Both the position numbers and the translations under genes were made by a program. Of a stretch of 64,000 nt of DNA, positions 18,489-27,711 are shown piece by piece. The notes under the pieces were generated by a model that saw only the letters and a list, made by a program, of their open reading frames with translations, was not told where the DNA came from and ran no database searches. Position 1 is the first letter of the stretch. Every line of letters starts with the position of its first letter. The DNA comes from JAXMHB01 sp046346965 (GTDB taxonomy: Bacteria > Pseudomonadota > Gammaproteobacteria > Xanthomonadales > SZUA-5), in contig JAXMHB010000011.1 of assembly GCA_046346965.1 (NCBI GenBank), positions 62,001 through 126,000 on the forward strand, in the 5' to 3' direction.

Positions 18489-19632
18489 GCCACAGCCTTT
18501 CGAGCGCCGCCGCCGAGGCCTCCCAGCTGTGGGCCTGCTCGACCAGCAAACGCGCCTGCTGCGCCAGCGCCGCGCGCAGGTCGGCGTCGGCCAACAACCG
18601 ATCGACCGCAGCGGCCATCGCAGCCGGGTCATCGGCGATCAGCGCGTGTACGCCATCGCGCAGCGCCAGGCCCGCGGCCGACAGCGAGCTCGTCACCACG
18701 GCCGTGCCGCTGGCCATCGCCTCGATCAGCTTCAGCTGCTGACCGCTGCCAGCGCGCATCGGCACCACGGCCACCGCTGCCGCGCGCAGATAAGGATGCA
18801 CATCCGGCACCGGGCCGATCAGATCCACCCGTGGCGAGGGCGCCGCCAGCGCCCGGATCGCCCGCGCCGGGCGCGCGCCGACCAGTTGCAGTCGGGCCGG
18901 CTGGTCCACGCGCGGCAGCACCTCGCTGACAAACCATTGCACCGCGTCGATGTTCGGGTAGTAGCCCAGATTGCCGACGAAGACGATGTCGCGGCGCGCC
19001 TGCTGCTCGGCAACGTAGGGAAAGGCCGCCAGATCGACGCCGTTTGGGACCAGCGCGATCGACTCGACGCTGATCGCGGCGCGATCCGCCGCCGAGCAGA
19101 TGGCGACGCCGGTGGCCGAGCGGCAAACGGCTTGCTCCAGCGCCGCCAGACGTGGCGCTTCGAGGCGCGCAATCCAGCCAGCCGGACCGCGATCGCGCGC
19201 ACCGCGGCGCGCCATGTTGAGCGACAGCGCATCGACCAGATCGAGCGTGCAAGGCAGCGGCGCCAGCGCGTCCAGCAGCGGCGCCAGTCGGATCAGCTGC
19301 AGATGCGCGAGGTCGAAACGGTCCGGCGTGCACAGACGCGACCACTGGGCGGCGCCCGGCATGCCGCGATAGGCCGCCACTTGCAGCGCCTCACCACGCA
19401 TCCAGCCCCACAGACCGTGCGCGAGGATGGACGCGAGCGACCGCGGCGCGACGATGGTCTCGGCACAGCAGGCGCGCAGTTCCGCCGCAGCGGCGGCGTC
19501 CTCCGGCTGTCCAAAGCTCAACAGCGTGATCGCATGGCGCGCCGCCAGCGCCCGCACATGGTGATAGGCGCGCAGCTGGTCGCCACGCGTCGAACGACCC
19601 GGGAAGCGGTTGGTGACGTACAGAACTCTCAT
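18466..19632 (-). CDS. Glycosyltransferase, XrtA/PEP-CTERM-type (TIGR03087-like)
   Basis: GT-B glycosyltransferase, 388 residues. N-terminus RVLYVTNRFPGRSTRGDQLRAYHHVRALA matches the TIGR03087 type (often near exosortase XrtA loci); the C-terminal donor domain has VFVGNLGYYPNIDAVQWF and GSGQQLKLIEAMASGTAVV, with the acidic residue of the family in place (IEAMASG). No exosortase is visible here, so the role in exopolysaccharide is inferred. A much longer open frame upstream is not coding. Confidence 0.85.
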   Translation of the reverse strand: MRVLYVTNRFPGRSTRGDQLRAYHHVRALAARHAITLLSFGQPEDAAAAAELRACCAETIVAPRSLASILAHGLWGWMRGEALQVAAYRGMPGAAQWSRLCTPDRFDLAHLQLIRLAPLLDALAPLPCTLDLVDALSLNMARRGARDRGPAGWIARLEAPRLAALEQAVCRSATGVAICSAADRAAISVESIALVPNGVDLAAFPYVAEQQARRDIVFVGNLGYYPNIDAVQWFVSEVLPRVDQPARLQLVGARPARAIRALAAPSPRVDLIGPVPDVHPYLRAAAVAVVPMRAGSGQQLKLIEAMASGTAVVTSSLSAAGLALRDGVHALIADDPAAMAAAVDRLLADADLRAALAQQARLLVEQAHSWEASAAALERLWLSRLAPT

Positions 19633-19695
19633 CGGGCTTGAAGTCTGGCGACCGAGTGCGGCAATGTCGATTGCCATGCGCCCAGCCCCGTTCCG

Positions 19696-20865
19696 ATGAA
19701 GATCCTGGTACTCGCCACCAAATGCCCCTGGCCGGCGCAGGACGGCGGGCGGCTGGCGCTGTGGCTGACCCTGCAGGGATTGGCGCGCGCCGGGCATCGC
19801 TTGTGGCTGGTGGCGCCGGTCGCGAGTCCCGCCGAGGCGGACACGCTGATGGCTGCAGCGGACCTGCGCGCGGTCTGTACGCCGTTGCTGGTGCCGGTGC
19901 CGCCGCATCCCTGGCCGCGCGCGGCCTGGCGCAGCCTGTTGACGGGCAGGGCGCTCACGGTCGAGCGCCATGCGCTGGATGCGGTGGCACAAGCGGTGGC
20001 GGCCTGCGTGGCCGAGGTGCAGCCAGCGCTGATCCATGTCGAGCAACTGCAAGCCTATGCCAATGCCCACGCCGGCGCGGCGGCGGCGGTCCCCAAGCTG
20101 CTGCGCATGCAGAACGTGGAATCCGGCCTGTGGCGCCAGATGGCCAGTCTCACGCGTCCCTGGTTTGCCTGGGAGGCGCGCCGCGTGCAGCGCGACGAGG
20201 GGCGCGCGCTGGCGAGCGCCGCGCAGGTGCTGGCACTGACCGGCAGTGATCGCGATTTGCTGCAGCGCGCCTGCCCAGGCGGGACAGAGGTGCGCGCGAT
20301 CCCGCCGCCGTTTCCGAGCACGCTGCCGGCCGCCGCGGCGCAGCCGGGTACGCCGGCCGTGGTGGTGTTTGGCAGCCAGGACTGGCGGCCGAATCGCGAG
20401 GCCATCGGCTGGTTTCTGGAGGCGGTGCTGCCGGCACTGCAGGCGCAGTGTCCGGATGCCGTCGTGCATCTCTACGGGCACTCGGGACGGGCGCCGCCGG
20501 GCGTGGTCGTGCATCCGGCGCCGGTCGATGCCATCGAGGCTTTTCCGGCCGATGCGGTGATGGCGCTGCCGCTGCGCATCGCTTCGGGGATCCGCATGCG
20601 CATTCTGGAGGCCTGCGCGCGCGGGCTGCCGGTGGTGGCGTCCTCCGTCGCGGTGCGCGGGTTGGCGTTGCGCGACGGCGAGGAGCTGTTGATCGCCGAC
20701 AGCGCCGCGGACTTCGTCGACGCGCTGCGCCGGCTGTCGGAGCCGGGCCTGCGCGCGCGGCTGGTGGATGCCGGGCGCGCCTACCTGCGCCGATGGCACG
20801 ATGAAGCCCGTTGTACTGAAGACTTGCTGGCCGCCTACGCCGATGCGCTGCAGGCGCCGCGATGA
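19696..20865 (+). CDS. Glycosyltransferase family 4-like protein
   Basis: GT-B glycosyltransferase, 389 residues. N-terminal domain starts KILVLATKCPWPAQDGGRLA; the donor-binding half has VVFGSQDWRPNREAIGWFL and RIASGIRMRILEACARGLPVVAS. It resembles the neighbouring glycosyltransferase at 18466-19632 in layout, and the two genes diverge from a 63-base gap. Start and stop: the stop overlaps the next gene as ATGA. Sugar specificity is unknown. Confidence 0.87.
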   Translation: MKILVLATKCPWPAQDGGRLALWLTLQGLARAGHRLWLVAPVASPAEADTLMAAADLRAVCTPLLVPVPPHPWPRAAWRSLLTGRALTVERHALDAVAQAVAACVAEVQPALIHVEQLQAYANAHAGAAAAVPKLLRMQNVESGLWRQMASLTRPWFAWEARRVQRDEGRALASAAQVLALTGSDRDLLQRACPGGTEVRAIPPPFPSTLPAAAAQPGTPAVVVFGSQDWRPNREAIGWFLEAVLPALQAQCPDAVVHLYGHSGRAPPGVVVHPAPVDAIEAFPADAVMALPLRIASGIRMRILEACARGLPVVASSVAVRGLALRDGEELLIADSAADFVDALRRLSEPGLRARLVDAGRAYLRRWHDEARCTEDLLAAYADALQAPR

Positions 20866-21809
20866 GAGTCACGGTGCTGGGCGGCAGCGGCTTCATCGGC
20901 ACGCACCTGATCAGCGCGCTGCAAGCGGCCGGGCATGTGGTGCGCAATTTGGACAAGGCGCCCAGCGCCCGTCATCCCGAACTCAGCACGCTGGCCGATG
21001 TGCGCGACGCCGAGGCGTTGCAGCGGCTGCTCGGCAGCAGCGACTGCGTGATCAATCTGGCCGCCGAGCACGGCGATCAAGTGCGACCGATCGGCCTCTA
21101 CGGCGAAGTCAACGTCGGCGGCGCGCGCAATCTGGTGGCAGCTCTGACGGCGCACGGCTGCCAACGCCTGATCTACCTGAGTTCTGCTGCGGTGTACGGG
21201 CGCCAGGCCTGCGCCGACGAGCGCAGCCGGCTGCAGCCGGATCATCCCTACGGCGCGAGCAAATGGCAGGCCGAGCAGATCTACCAGCGCTGGGCGCAGG
21301 CGGATGGCACGCGCGTGCTGACGCTGATCCGTCCCTGCGTGGTGTTTGGCGAGGGCCATCGCGGCAATGTGCGCACGCTGATCGAGCATTTGCGCGACGG
21401 CCGCTTCGTCATGGTCGGTCGCGGGCAACATCGCAAATCCATCGCCTATGTCGGCAATCTGGTCGATTTTCTGCTGACCCGATTGGACGACGCGCCCGGC
21501 GTGCACGTCTGCAACTACGCCGACACCCCGGCGCTGAGCACCGCCGAACTGGTGGACCGTCTGCGCGGGTTGATGAAGCTGCCGCCGAGTCGGCTGCCCG
21601 CGCTGCCATACCCGCTGGTGCGAGCACTGCTGGCGCCGCTCGATCTGTACGCGGCGCTGCGTGGCCGCGAGTTCGGCATCAGCGGGGCGCGCGTCGAGAA
21701 GTTTTGCCGTGAGAGCCGCTTGGAGTCGGTGCATCCGCGCCCGCCCGCGCGGCTGAGTCTGGACGAGGCGCTGGCGCGCACGGTGGCGGAGGCGACAGCG
21801 CGGCGCTGA
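20862..21809 (+). CDS. NAD-dependent nucleotide-sugar epimerase/dehydratase
   Basis: Short-chain dehydrogenase of the extended type, 315 residues. Rossmann motif GGSGFIG at residues 7-13, then INLAAEHGDQVRP and the catalytic region YLSSAAVYGR with the YGASK motif. The C-terminal half (CNYADTPALSTAELVDRLRG) is the substrate domain. Operon with the preceding glycosyltransferase through an ATGA overlap, so it likely makes or modifies the sugar donor of the locus. The exact reaction cannot be told. Confidence 0.87.
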   Translation: MRVTVLGGSGFIGTHLISALQAAGHVVRNLDKAPSARHPELSTLADVRDAEALQRLLGSSDCVINLAAEHGDQVRPIGLYGEVNVGGARNLVAALTAHGCQRLIYLSSAAVYGRQACADERSRLQPDHPYGASKWQAEQIYQRWAQADGTRVLTLIRPCVVFGEGHRGNVRTLIEHLRDGRFVMVGRGQHRKSIAYVGNLVDFLLTRLDDAPGVHVCNYADTPALSTAELVDRLRGLMKLPPSRLPALPYPLVRALLAPLDLYAALRGREFGISGARVEKFCRESRLESVHPRPPARLSLDEALARTVAEATARR

Positions 21810-23174
21810 TCAGCGCACGCTTAGCGTCCAGGCGGCAAAACCACCCTGCGTCGGGCAACGATCTGGCTGAAAGGTGTCGGGCTCGCCGGCGTAGCTGACC
21901 AGCAACTGCTGTTGGTCCGGGCCGAGCGCGACCACGGCGGCATGGTAAGGCGTGCAGCCGGCGTAGGCGGCAGGCGCCGGCAGATCCACATCGCGCACAT
22001 AGCCGGTGCGCGTGCCCAGGAAAGTCAGCATCGAGCCATCGCTGCGCGCGGCGATCAGATCGGCGCGGCCGTCGCGGTTCAGGTCAGCGCTGACCAGCGC
22101 CTCCACCGCCACCCGGCCAGGCTCGCGCCACAGCCAGCGCGATTGTTCCTGATCGGCATCGAGTTCGATGGTCTGCAGCGCCACGCACATCTGCCCGCCC
22201 AGGTTGCCGCGGCTGGCGGCAACGATCTGCATGCCCGGCCGGCTACGTGGCTGCAGGGCCACCGCGGTGGTCGCGGCATCGGCGGGCAGCGATTGCAACT
22301 CGCGCGAGCGGAAGCTCTGGCCGGTGTTGATCTGCAGCAGTTTGCGATTGCCGGCGATGTCGAGCCCGAGCATGGCATCCGGGCGGCCGTCGCCATCGAC
22401 ATCACCCACCGCCAGCGCGCTGCCGAAGCCCTGCGTAGTCTGCTCGCCGTTGACGCGTTCCCAGTAGCCGGCCCGATTGAGGTGCAGCACGAAGGCATCG
22501 GTGCTGGCGGCGTCGGGCGCGTACATCGCCGGACCCTCGTTCACGCTGGCCAGATCCGGCAGGCCATCGCCGTTCCAGTCGACGGTCGCGATCTCGCGTG
22601 AGGAGTAGGCGCCCGGATTGGCGCGCAGGCCGGGCGACAGCAGCGTCAGCCCCTCGCCCCAGGGCGCAAAGTTGCCGCCCTCGTTCAGATAGGTCGCCAT
22701 GCCGCGCAAGTGCGCCGCCAGGGCCAGATCAGGCAGGCCATCCTGGTTGAAATCGGCGCTGGCGACGTTGCCGTAGTCCTGCGCCACGGGCGGGAAGCGC
22801 GCCTGCGACCAGCGCGCGTAGTGACCCAGGCCGTCGCCCAAGAAGATGGCCGGCATGCCGTCGCCCTCGCGCGTGGGCCCGTGGACCAGATCGAGCTGGC
22901 TGTCGCCGTTCATGTCCTGCAGCACAAAGCCATCGCGCCACTGACCGGCCGTCGGCAGTCCACTGTCAAAGGCGACTGCGTGAAGGCGCGTGCTGCGCGC
23001 GATCGGCACCTCCGTGCAGCGATCGTCTGCGACTGCTGCCACCGGTGGTCGCAGGCCCGCGCAGGCGCTGAGCGAGAGCAGACAGCTGAGCACACCAAGG
23101 CGCCGCCAGTGTGAGCCCGGCGTGCGGGCAGCGGTAGGCAGGGCAGGGGCGGGCAGCGCTGTGTTTGGGGACAT
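21810..23174 (-). CDS. FG-GAP/VCBS repeat lipoprotein
   Basis: 454 residues. A lipobox-like SLSAC follows a hydrophobic stretch, so probably a lipoprotein. Beta-propeller repeats with Ca-binding DxDxDG loops are seen in DFNQDGLPDLALA, DWNGDGLPDLASV, DVDGDGRPDAMLG and DLNRDGRADLIAA. The start at 23174 is the first ATG of the frame but lacks a clear ribosome site, so it could be later. It lies next to the polysaccharide genes but in the opposite orientation. Confidence 0.8.
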   Translation of the reverse strand: MSPNTALPAPALPTAARTPGSHWRRLGVLSCLLSLSACAGLRPPVAAVADDRCTEVPIARSTRLHAVAFDSGLPTAGQWRDGFVLQDMNGDSQLDLVHGPTREGDGMPAIFLGDGLGHYARWSQARFPPVAQDYGNVASADFNQDGLPDLALAAHLRGMATYLNEGGNFAPWGEGLTLLSPGLRANPGAYSSREIATVDWNGDGLPDLASVNEGPAMYAPDAASTDAFVLHLNRAGYWERVNGEQTTQGFGSALAVGDVDGDGRPDAMLGLDIAGNRKLLQINTGQSFRSRELQSLPADAATTAVALQPRSRPGMQIVAASRGNLGGQMCVALQTIELDADQEQSRWLWREPGRVAVEALVSADLNRDGRADLIAARSDGSMLTFLGTRTGYVRDVDLPAPAAYAGCTPYHAAVVALGPDQQQLLVSYAGEPDTFQPDRCPTQGGFAAWTLSVR

Positions 23175-23200
23175 GACGCAGAGCAGGGCCGTTCGGGGGC

Positions 23201-23229
23201 AAAAAAAGGGGCGGCCGCAGCCGCCCCCG
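23201..23229 (-). terminator. Rho-independent terminator after the repeat protein
   Basis: On the minus strand a GGGGGCGGC/GCCGCCCC stem with a TGCG loop is followed by seven T. It lies 23 bases past the stop of the gene at 23252-26311 and just before the start of the next minus-strand gene. Confidence 0.85.
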
Positions 23230-23251
23230 GATACACGGCAGTGGACGGTCT

Positions 23252-26200
23252 TCAGTCGACCCGGCGCGTCACCGCCAGGCCGAGCAGACCCATCAGCAAG
23301 GCCAGCACGATCAGACCAGTCGAGCTCAGGGTTGAGACCTTCTCGATCAGATCAGTGATCGCCACGCTGACGCTCGCGCTGTTGTTGGCGGTGACCGGAT
23401 CGACGGTGCTGGAACTGGTGGTCGCCGTCACCGTGTGACTGCCCACCACATTGCTGTAGGCGACCACACTGGCGGCGCGCGATGCCCCGGACGGCGTGTC
23501 ACCGGCATAGGTGCAGGTCACGGTGCCGCTGGTGCCGATCTGCGGCGTGGTGCAGTTGGCGCCGGCCGCATTGACGCTGGAGAAGCGGAAGTCCGGCGCC
23601 AGCGTGATGCTGATGATCACATTCGAGGCCGCGGACGGGCCCAGGTTCAGGCTGGCCGCGGTGAAGGTCACCGGCACATTGACCAGCGCCGCCGTGGTGG
23701 AGGCCGACAGCGTCAGCTGCAGATCGGCATTCGGATCGACCACCGTCAGCGCGTACGGCCGACTGCCGGAGAAGCCCTTGTTGTCGGTGACATTGACGAT
23801 AAAGTTGAAGACGCCGGTCGCGGTCGGCGCGCCGACGAAAGCGCCTGCGGTCGACAGCGTCAGCCCGGCCGGCAGGCTGCCCGAGCCAATCATGAAGCTG
23901 TACGGCGCCGTGCCGCCGGTGCCGCTCAGCGTCACCGGATAGGGCGCGCCGAGGAAAGCCGTGACCAGCGTGACCGGGGTGATATCGATGACCGGGTTGC
24001 CCGAGGTGCTGAACTCCACGTCGTCCCAGGCCGACTGGCAGCCGTTGTCGGACGGGAAGTCCATCAGGCCGTCGCCGTCGTTGTCGACGCCGTCGGAGCA
24101 CTGACGCGTGGTTGTCCCCAGCAGTTCGTTCAAGTCGAGCGGACTGGCGCAGCCAGGATCGCTGCCGTTGTCGGTGAGACCGTCGAAATCATTGTCGACG
24201 GTGTCGCTGCAATCGGCGATTTCAAGGGTTTCACTCGGCGACGAGCAGCTCGGGTCATTCGGATAGTCGATGAGCCCGTCGCCATTGTTGTCTAGCCCAT
24301 CCGAGCACTGCTGCGTGCGTTCGAAGGAATCCGAGGCCGAGGTGCAGCCCAGCGCGTCGGCCGGGAAGTCGATCAGCCCGTTGCCGTCGTTGTCGAGGGT
24401 GTCATTGCACTGCGGGCGCTCGTTGTTCGAGGACGCGCTGGCGCAGCCCGGATCGGCCGGGAAGTCGATCAGCCCATCGCCATCGTTGTCGACGCCGTCA
24501 TTGCAGATCGCTGCCTCGGTGTTGCTGAAGGCGGTCTCGCAGCCCGGATCAGCCGGGAAGTCGGTCAAGCCGTCGCTGTCGTTGTCGAGGCCATCGCGGC
24601 AGACTGGTGCCTCGGTGTTGGAGAAGGCGGTCTGGCAGCCGGTGTCGGCCGGGAAGTCGGTGAAGCCATCGCTGTCATTGTCGAGGCCATCGCGACACAC
24701 CGGCGCCTCAGTCGAACCAAAGCGCGAGGAACAACCGGTATCCGCCGGGAAGTCGGTGAAGCCGTCGCCGTCATCGTCGATGCCGTTGCCGCAAATGCCT
24801 TCGCTCTCGAGGTTTTGACCCGGCGAAGAGCAGCGCGGGTCCGCCGGCCAGTCGGTCAAGCCGTCGAGGTCGTTGTCGATGCCATCGTCGCAGGCCGGAT
24901 TGGCGTCTTCGAACAAATCACGCGGCGCATAGCACTGCGGATCGTTGGGGAAGTCGATCAGCGTATCGCTGTCGTCATCGACACCGTTGCTGCATGCCGT
25001 GGCCTCGGTGCCCTGGGTGGCGCTGCGACATCCCGGATCTGCCGGGAAATCGACCAGACCATCGCCGTCGTTGTCGGCGCCATCGCTGCACTCTGGGAAG
25101 GTGACCCCGTAGTTGGTCCCGCCTTGCAGGATACGCAGGCCGCCGGTGTTGGCTTTGGACTCGCCGGAGGCACCAAACACCGAGGTGTAGCGGTGGCTGA
25201 CGTAGGCCTGGTTGCGGGTGTCGTAGGGCGCTGCAGCCGTCAGCCGACCGAGGTTGTAGTGAAGCATGCCGTTGTCGTACGGCACGTTGATCGGATCGGC
25301 GCGCAGGTCGACCGTTTGCGTGGCGTACGGGACCAGCGGTAGCACATTGCGCGCAGCGGTCACGCGTTCCTGATTGTTGAAGATATCGATCGCGCGGGTG
25401 CCGAGGCCCGCAGGCGGGCTCGCGCACGCAAAGGGCGTGACCACGCCGGGGTCGCGCCAGACGATGCCGCTGGTGCTGGTGAAGGGGCCATCGAAGGCAT
25501 AGGCGGCAAACCACTCCTGCGGCAGCGCCTCGCGATTGTCAGCAGCACCGACGCCAATGCGACGTCCGTAGAAGGTGTAATCCGGCACCGCCGGCGAGCC
25601 GAAGGAGGGGACGTTGGGCACCCCATCGGTAGTCGGATCGGTGGCGCTGGCTTCGATGTGGACGACGGTATCGCCCCAAGCGGTGTTCTGCGCGGGATTG
25701 GCGATCGAGTACTCGCCCCACAACACATTGTCATTGGTGGCGGTGCCGCTGCCGCCGAACACGAAGTAACCCGCATCGCCCGGCACCGCGTTGCTGCAGG
25801 CGCGCACCACGTCGACGGTGATGTAGCCGCGCGCAATGCCGTCGCCGCGGGCGACGCCGCCGCACTGGTTGCTGAGCAGCGAGGAGGCCAGACCGGTGTG
25901 CGCATTGCGCAGGCCGCTGAGGTCGGTGGCGTTCAGATTGGCTGGCGGCAGCGTGGCGGCGCAGCTGGCGAAGCCGCCGGCGGTTGAACTTGGCACCGTG
26001 CCGGAGGTGAACAGGGCGAGGAGATCGATCTCCTTGACGCCCGAGGGCGGCAAGCGCACATCGAAGCGCAGCGTCGGCACGCCGCGATCCGTCCACAGCG
26101 TGACGTGGGCCAATTGCTCGGTCGCCGCGCGATTGCCGATGGTGAAGACCGTGCGCGTGCCGTTGGCCGCGACCGTGTCTACCTCGAAATAGGGCAGCAG

Positions 26201-26311
26201 CAGCGTCGCTGCCGGCACGTTGTCCAGCGTGCCGACTTTGGCCGGCGCTGAAACGGAGATCAGGGCCAGGGCGGCGCTAAGCACGCCCGCAAGTATCGTC
26301 GAGCTTTTCAT
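23252..26311 (-). CDS. Secreted repeat protein with eleven Asp-rich Cys-bounded repeats and IPTL-CTERM-like tail
   Basis: 1019 residues with a signal peptide (TILAGVLSAALALISVSAPAK). Residues about 25-400 form a domain shared with the neighbour at 26320-27501 (GTLDNVPAATLLLPYFEV against GTIDDVAAATLLFPHFEV). Then come eleven repeats of about 32 residues, each of the form C-x-DG-x-DND-x-DG-x-x-DFP-x-D-x-GC, likely calcium-binding loops closed by a disulphide. After that an immunoglobulin-like domain and a DUF11-type domain (DLQLTLSAS). The last residues, STLSSTGLIVLALLMGLLGL then RR, resemble an IPTL-CTERM anchor, though the usual P and W are missing. Probably exported to the cell surface. Confidence 0.8.
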   Translation of the reverse strand: MKSSTILAGVLSAALALISVSAPAKVGTLDNVPAATLLLPYFEVDTVAANGTRTVFTIGNRAATEQLAHVTLWTDRGVPTLRFDVRLPPSGVKEIDLLALFTSGTVPSSTAGGFASCAATLPPANLNATDLSGLRNAHTGLASSLLSNQCGGVARGDGIARGYITVDVVRACSNAVPGDAGYFVFGGSGTATNDNVLWGEYSIANPAQNTAWGDTVVHIEASATDPTTDGVPNVPSFGSPAVPDYTFYGRRIGVGAADNREALPQEWFAAYAFDGPFTSTSGIVWRDPGVVTPFACASPPAGLGTRAIDIFNNQERVTAARNVLPLVPYATQTVDLRADPINVPYDNGMLHYNLGRLTAAAPYDTRNQAYVSHRYTSVFGASGESKANTGGLRILQGGTNYGVTFPECSDGADNDGDGLVDFPADPGCRSATQGTEATACSNGVDDDSDTLIDFPNDPQCYAPRDLFEDANPACDDGIDNDLDGLTDWPADPRCSSPGQNLESEGICGNGIDDDGDGFTDFPADTGCSSRFGSTEAPVCRDGLDNDSDGFTDFPADTGCQTAFSNTEAPVCRDGLDNDSDGLTDFPADPGCETAFSNTEAAICNDGVDNDGDGLIDFPADPGCASASSNNERPQCNDTLDNDGNGLIDFPADALGCTSASDSFERTQQCSDGLDNNGDGLIDYPNDPSCSSPSETLEIADCSDTVDNDFDGLTDNGSDPGCASPLDLNELLGTTTRQCSDGVDNDGDGLMDFPSDNGCQSAWDDVEFSTSGNPVIDITPVTLVTAFLGAPYPVTLSGTGGTAPYSFMIGSGSLPAGLTLSTAGAFVGAPTATGVFNFIVNVTDNKGFSGSRPYALTVVDPNADLQLTLSASTTAALVNVPVTFTAASLNLGPSAASNVIISITLAPDFRFSSVNAAGANCTTPQIGTSGTVTCTYAGDTPSGASRAASVVAYSNVVGSHTVTATTSSSTVDPVTANNSASVSVAITDLIEKVSTLSSTGLIVLALLMGLLGLAVTRRVD

Positions 26312-26319
26312 GGTCGTCC

Positions 26320-27501
26320 TCAGTTAGCCGGGTCAGCGCCAAACGCTGCGTTGCCGAGCTGTATGCCCGGGACGGAATAGCCCATGCGGCCGTTGGTGGG
26401 CGCACTGCTGGGGATCTGCCGGAAGGTCATCCAGGACTGCCGAATGACGCCGGCGCTCGGGTTCAGGTTGACGAACAACCAGCCGAGCGGCTGATTCAGG
26501 GACAGGCTGCTGCCGAGCGTGGTCCCGGCAACAAAGGGGAACAGGTTGCCGGCCGGCGTGCCGACCACGGTGCCGTTGACGTCATAGCCGATCACGGCAC
26601 GCTGGCCGCTGGGCAGACCGAGCGGCGCGCCGCCGCAGGCAAACGGCGCCACTGCCACGCCCGGATCGCGCCAGGTGTCGACGTCGGTGCGCCCGCTGGC
26701 GTAGCGACCGGCCCAGGCGGTGGGCAGCGGTTCGCGGCGATCGCTGGCATTGCTGCCATTGAAACGCGAGTAGAAGGTCAGGTTGCCGGGCGTGGACACC
26801 AGGGGATCGTTGGGGCTGGCTTCGATGGCGACGGCGCCGTCGGTGTAGACGCGACCGCGGGCCGGTTCCAGCACCATGTAGGAGCCGGCCCAGATATTGC
26901 GGAAGCCAATGTCGGAGAAATAGCCGGGTTGGTCCGGGCGCAGATTGGTCTGATTGTTGAAGTCGTCCATGGTGACGTAACCGCGGGCGATGCCATCGCC
27001 GTAGTTGCGCGCCCCACACAGGCCGCCAAAGTACTCGTCCGAGGCCTGCCCGGTGTGCGCCGCGATCAGTGAGCGCGGGAAGTAAGAGCCGCCGCCCGAC
27101 ACCAGGCTGTTGAAGCCCGGGAAGTTGATGTCCTGCGAGATCGGGCCCTTGGGGCTGATCTGGTCGGTCGGATCATCGCCGGCGTCCGCGGTGATCGGCG
27201 GTGCGCGGTTGAGCACGGCGCGCAAGTCCAAGGTCTCGGTGTCGTACCCGGTCAGGTACAGATTGAACTTGGCGGTGGGGATGCCGTAGTCGGTCCACAG
27301 CGTGACACTGACCACGCCCGCCGAGGCGCTGGTGTTCTGCACGGTCAGAATCGTGTTGACGCCGTTCGGCGCCGTCGGATTGACCTCGAAATGGGGGAAC
27401 AGCAGTGTCGCCGCGGCCACGTCGTCGATGGTGCCGAGATCGGCTCGAGCAGGTGTAGCCGCCATGGCGGCAAGTGCCAGCAGCAGTAATCGACAAAACA
27501 T
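26320..27501 (-). CDS. Secreted protein, paralogue of the N-terminal domain next door
   Basis: 393 residues with a signal peptide (CRLLLLALAAMAATPARA). The mature part matches the N-terminal domain of the gene at 23252-26311: ATLLFPHFEVNPTAPNG, VTLWTDYGIPTAKFNL, ARGYVTMDDF and WRDPGVAVAPFACGG. It lacks the Asp-rich repeats and the anchor. The start is the ATG with GGGGGAT upstream. The repeat-protein gene starts 8 bases past this stop, with its GAGGA ribosome site just beyond, so the two are one operon with this gene first. No known function. Confidence 0.78.
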   Translation of the reverse strand: MFCRLLLLALAAMAATPARADLGTIDDVAAATLLFPHFEVNPTAPNGVNTILTVQNTSASAGVVSVTLWTDYGIPTAKFNLYLTGYDTETLDLRAVLNRAPPITADAGDDPTDQISPKGPISQDINFPGFNSLVSGGGSYFPRSLIAAHTGQASDEYFGGLCGARNYGDGIARGYVTMDDFNNQTNLRPDQPGYFSDIGFRNIWAGSYMVLEPARGRVYTDGAVAIEASPNDPLVSTPGNLTFYSRFNGSNASDRREPLPTAWAGRYASGRTDVDTWRDPGVAVAPFACGGAPLGLPSGQRAVIGYDVNGTVVGTPAGNLFPFVAGTTLGSSLSLNQPLGWLFVNLNPSAGVIRQSWMTFRQIPSSAPTNGRMGYSVPGIQLGNAAFGADPAN

Positions 27502-27711
27502 GGAGATCCCCCAAACGCGTTGATCCGGTGCCCAGGCGCCCGTCTGGTCCGCTTGCAGGCGCGCCGGACGATAGCATTTAACACCCCGTTCAGGCAGGCG
27601 TTCCGGGCTACGCGAGCCCGCCCGCGAGGCGCCAGCGTTTGCGCCCAAAGTCGAGCCGCCCGACTGGCTGGCCCGTGTATGCTCGTCGGCTGGTTTGCCT
27701 GGAGATCATCG

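Noticed and set aside
18466..20799. Minus-strand frame extended to 777 codons
   Set aside because: Upstream part is antisense to the glycosyltransferase at 19696; the real start is 19632.
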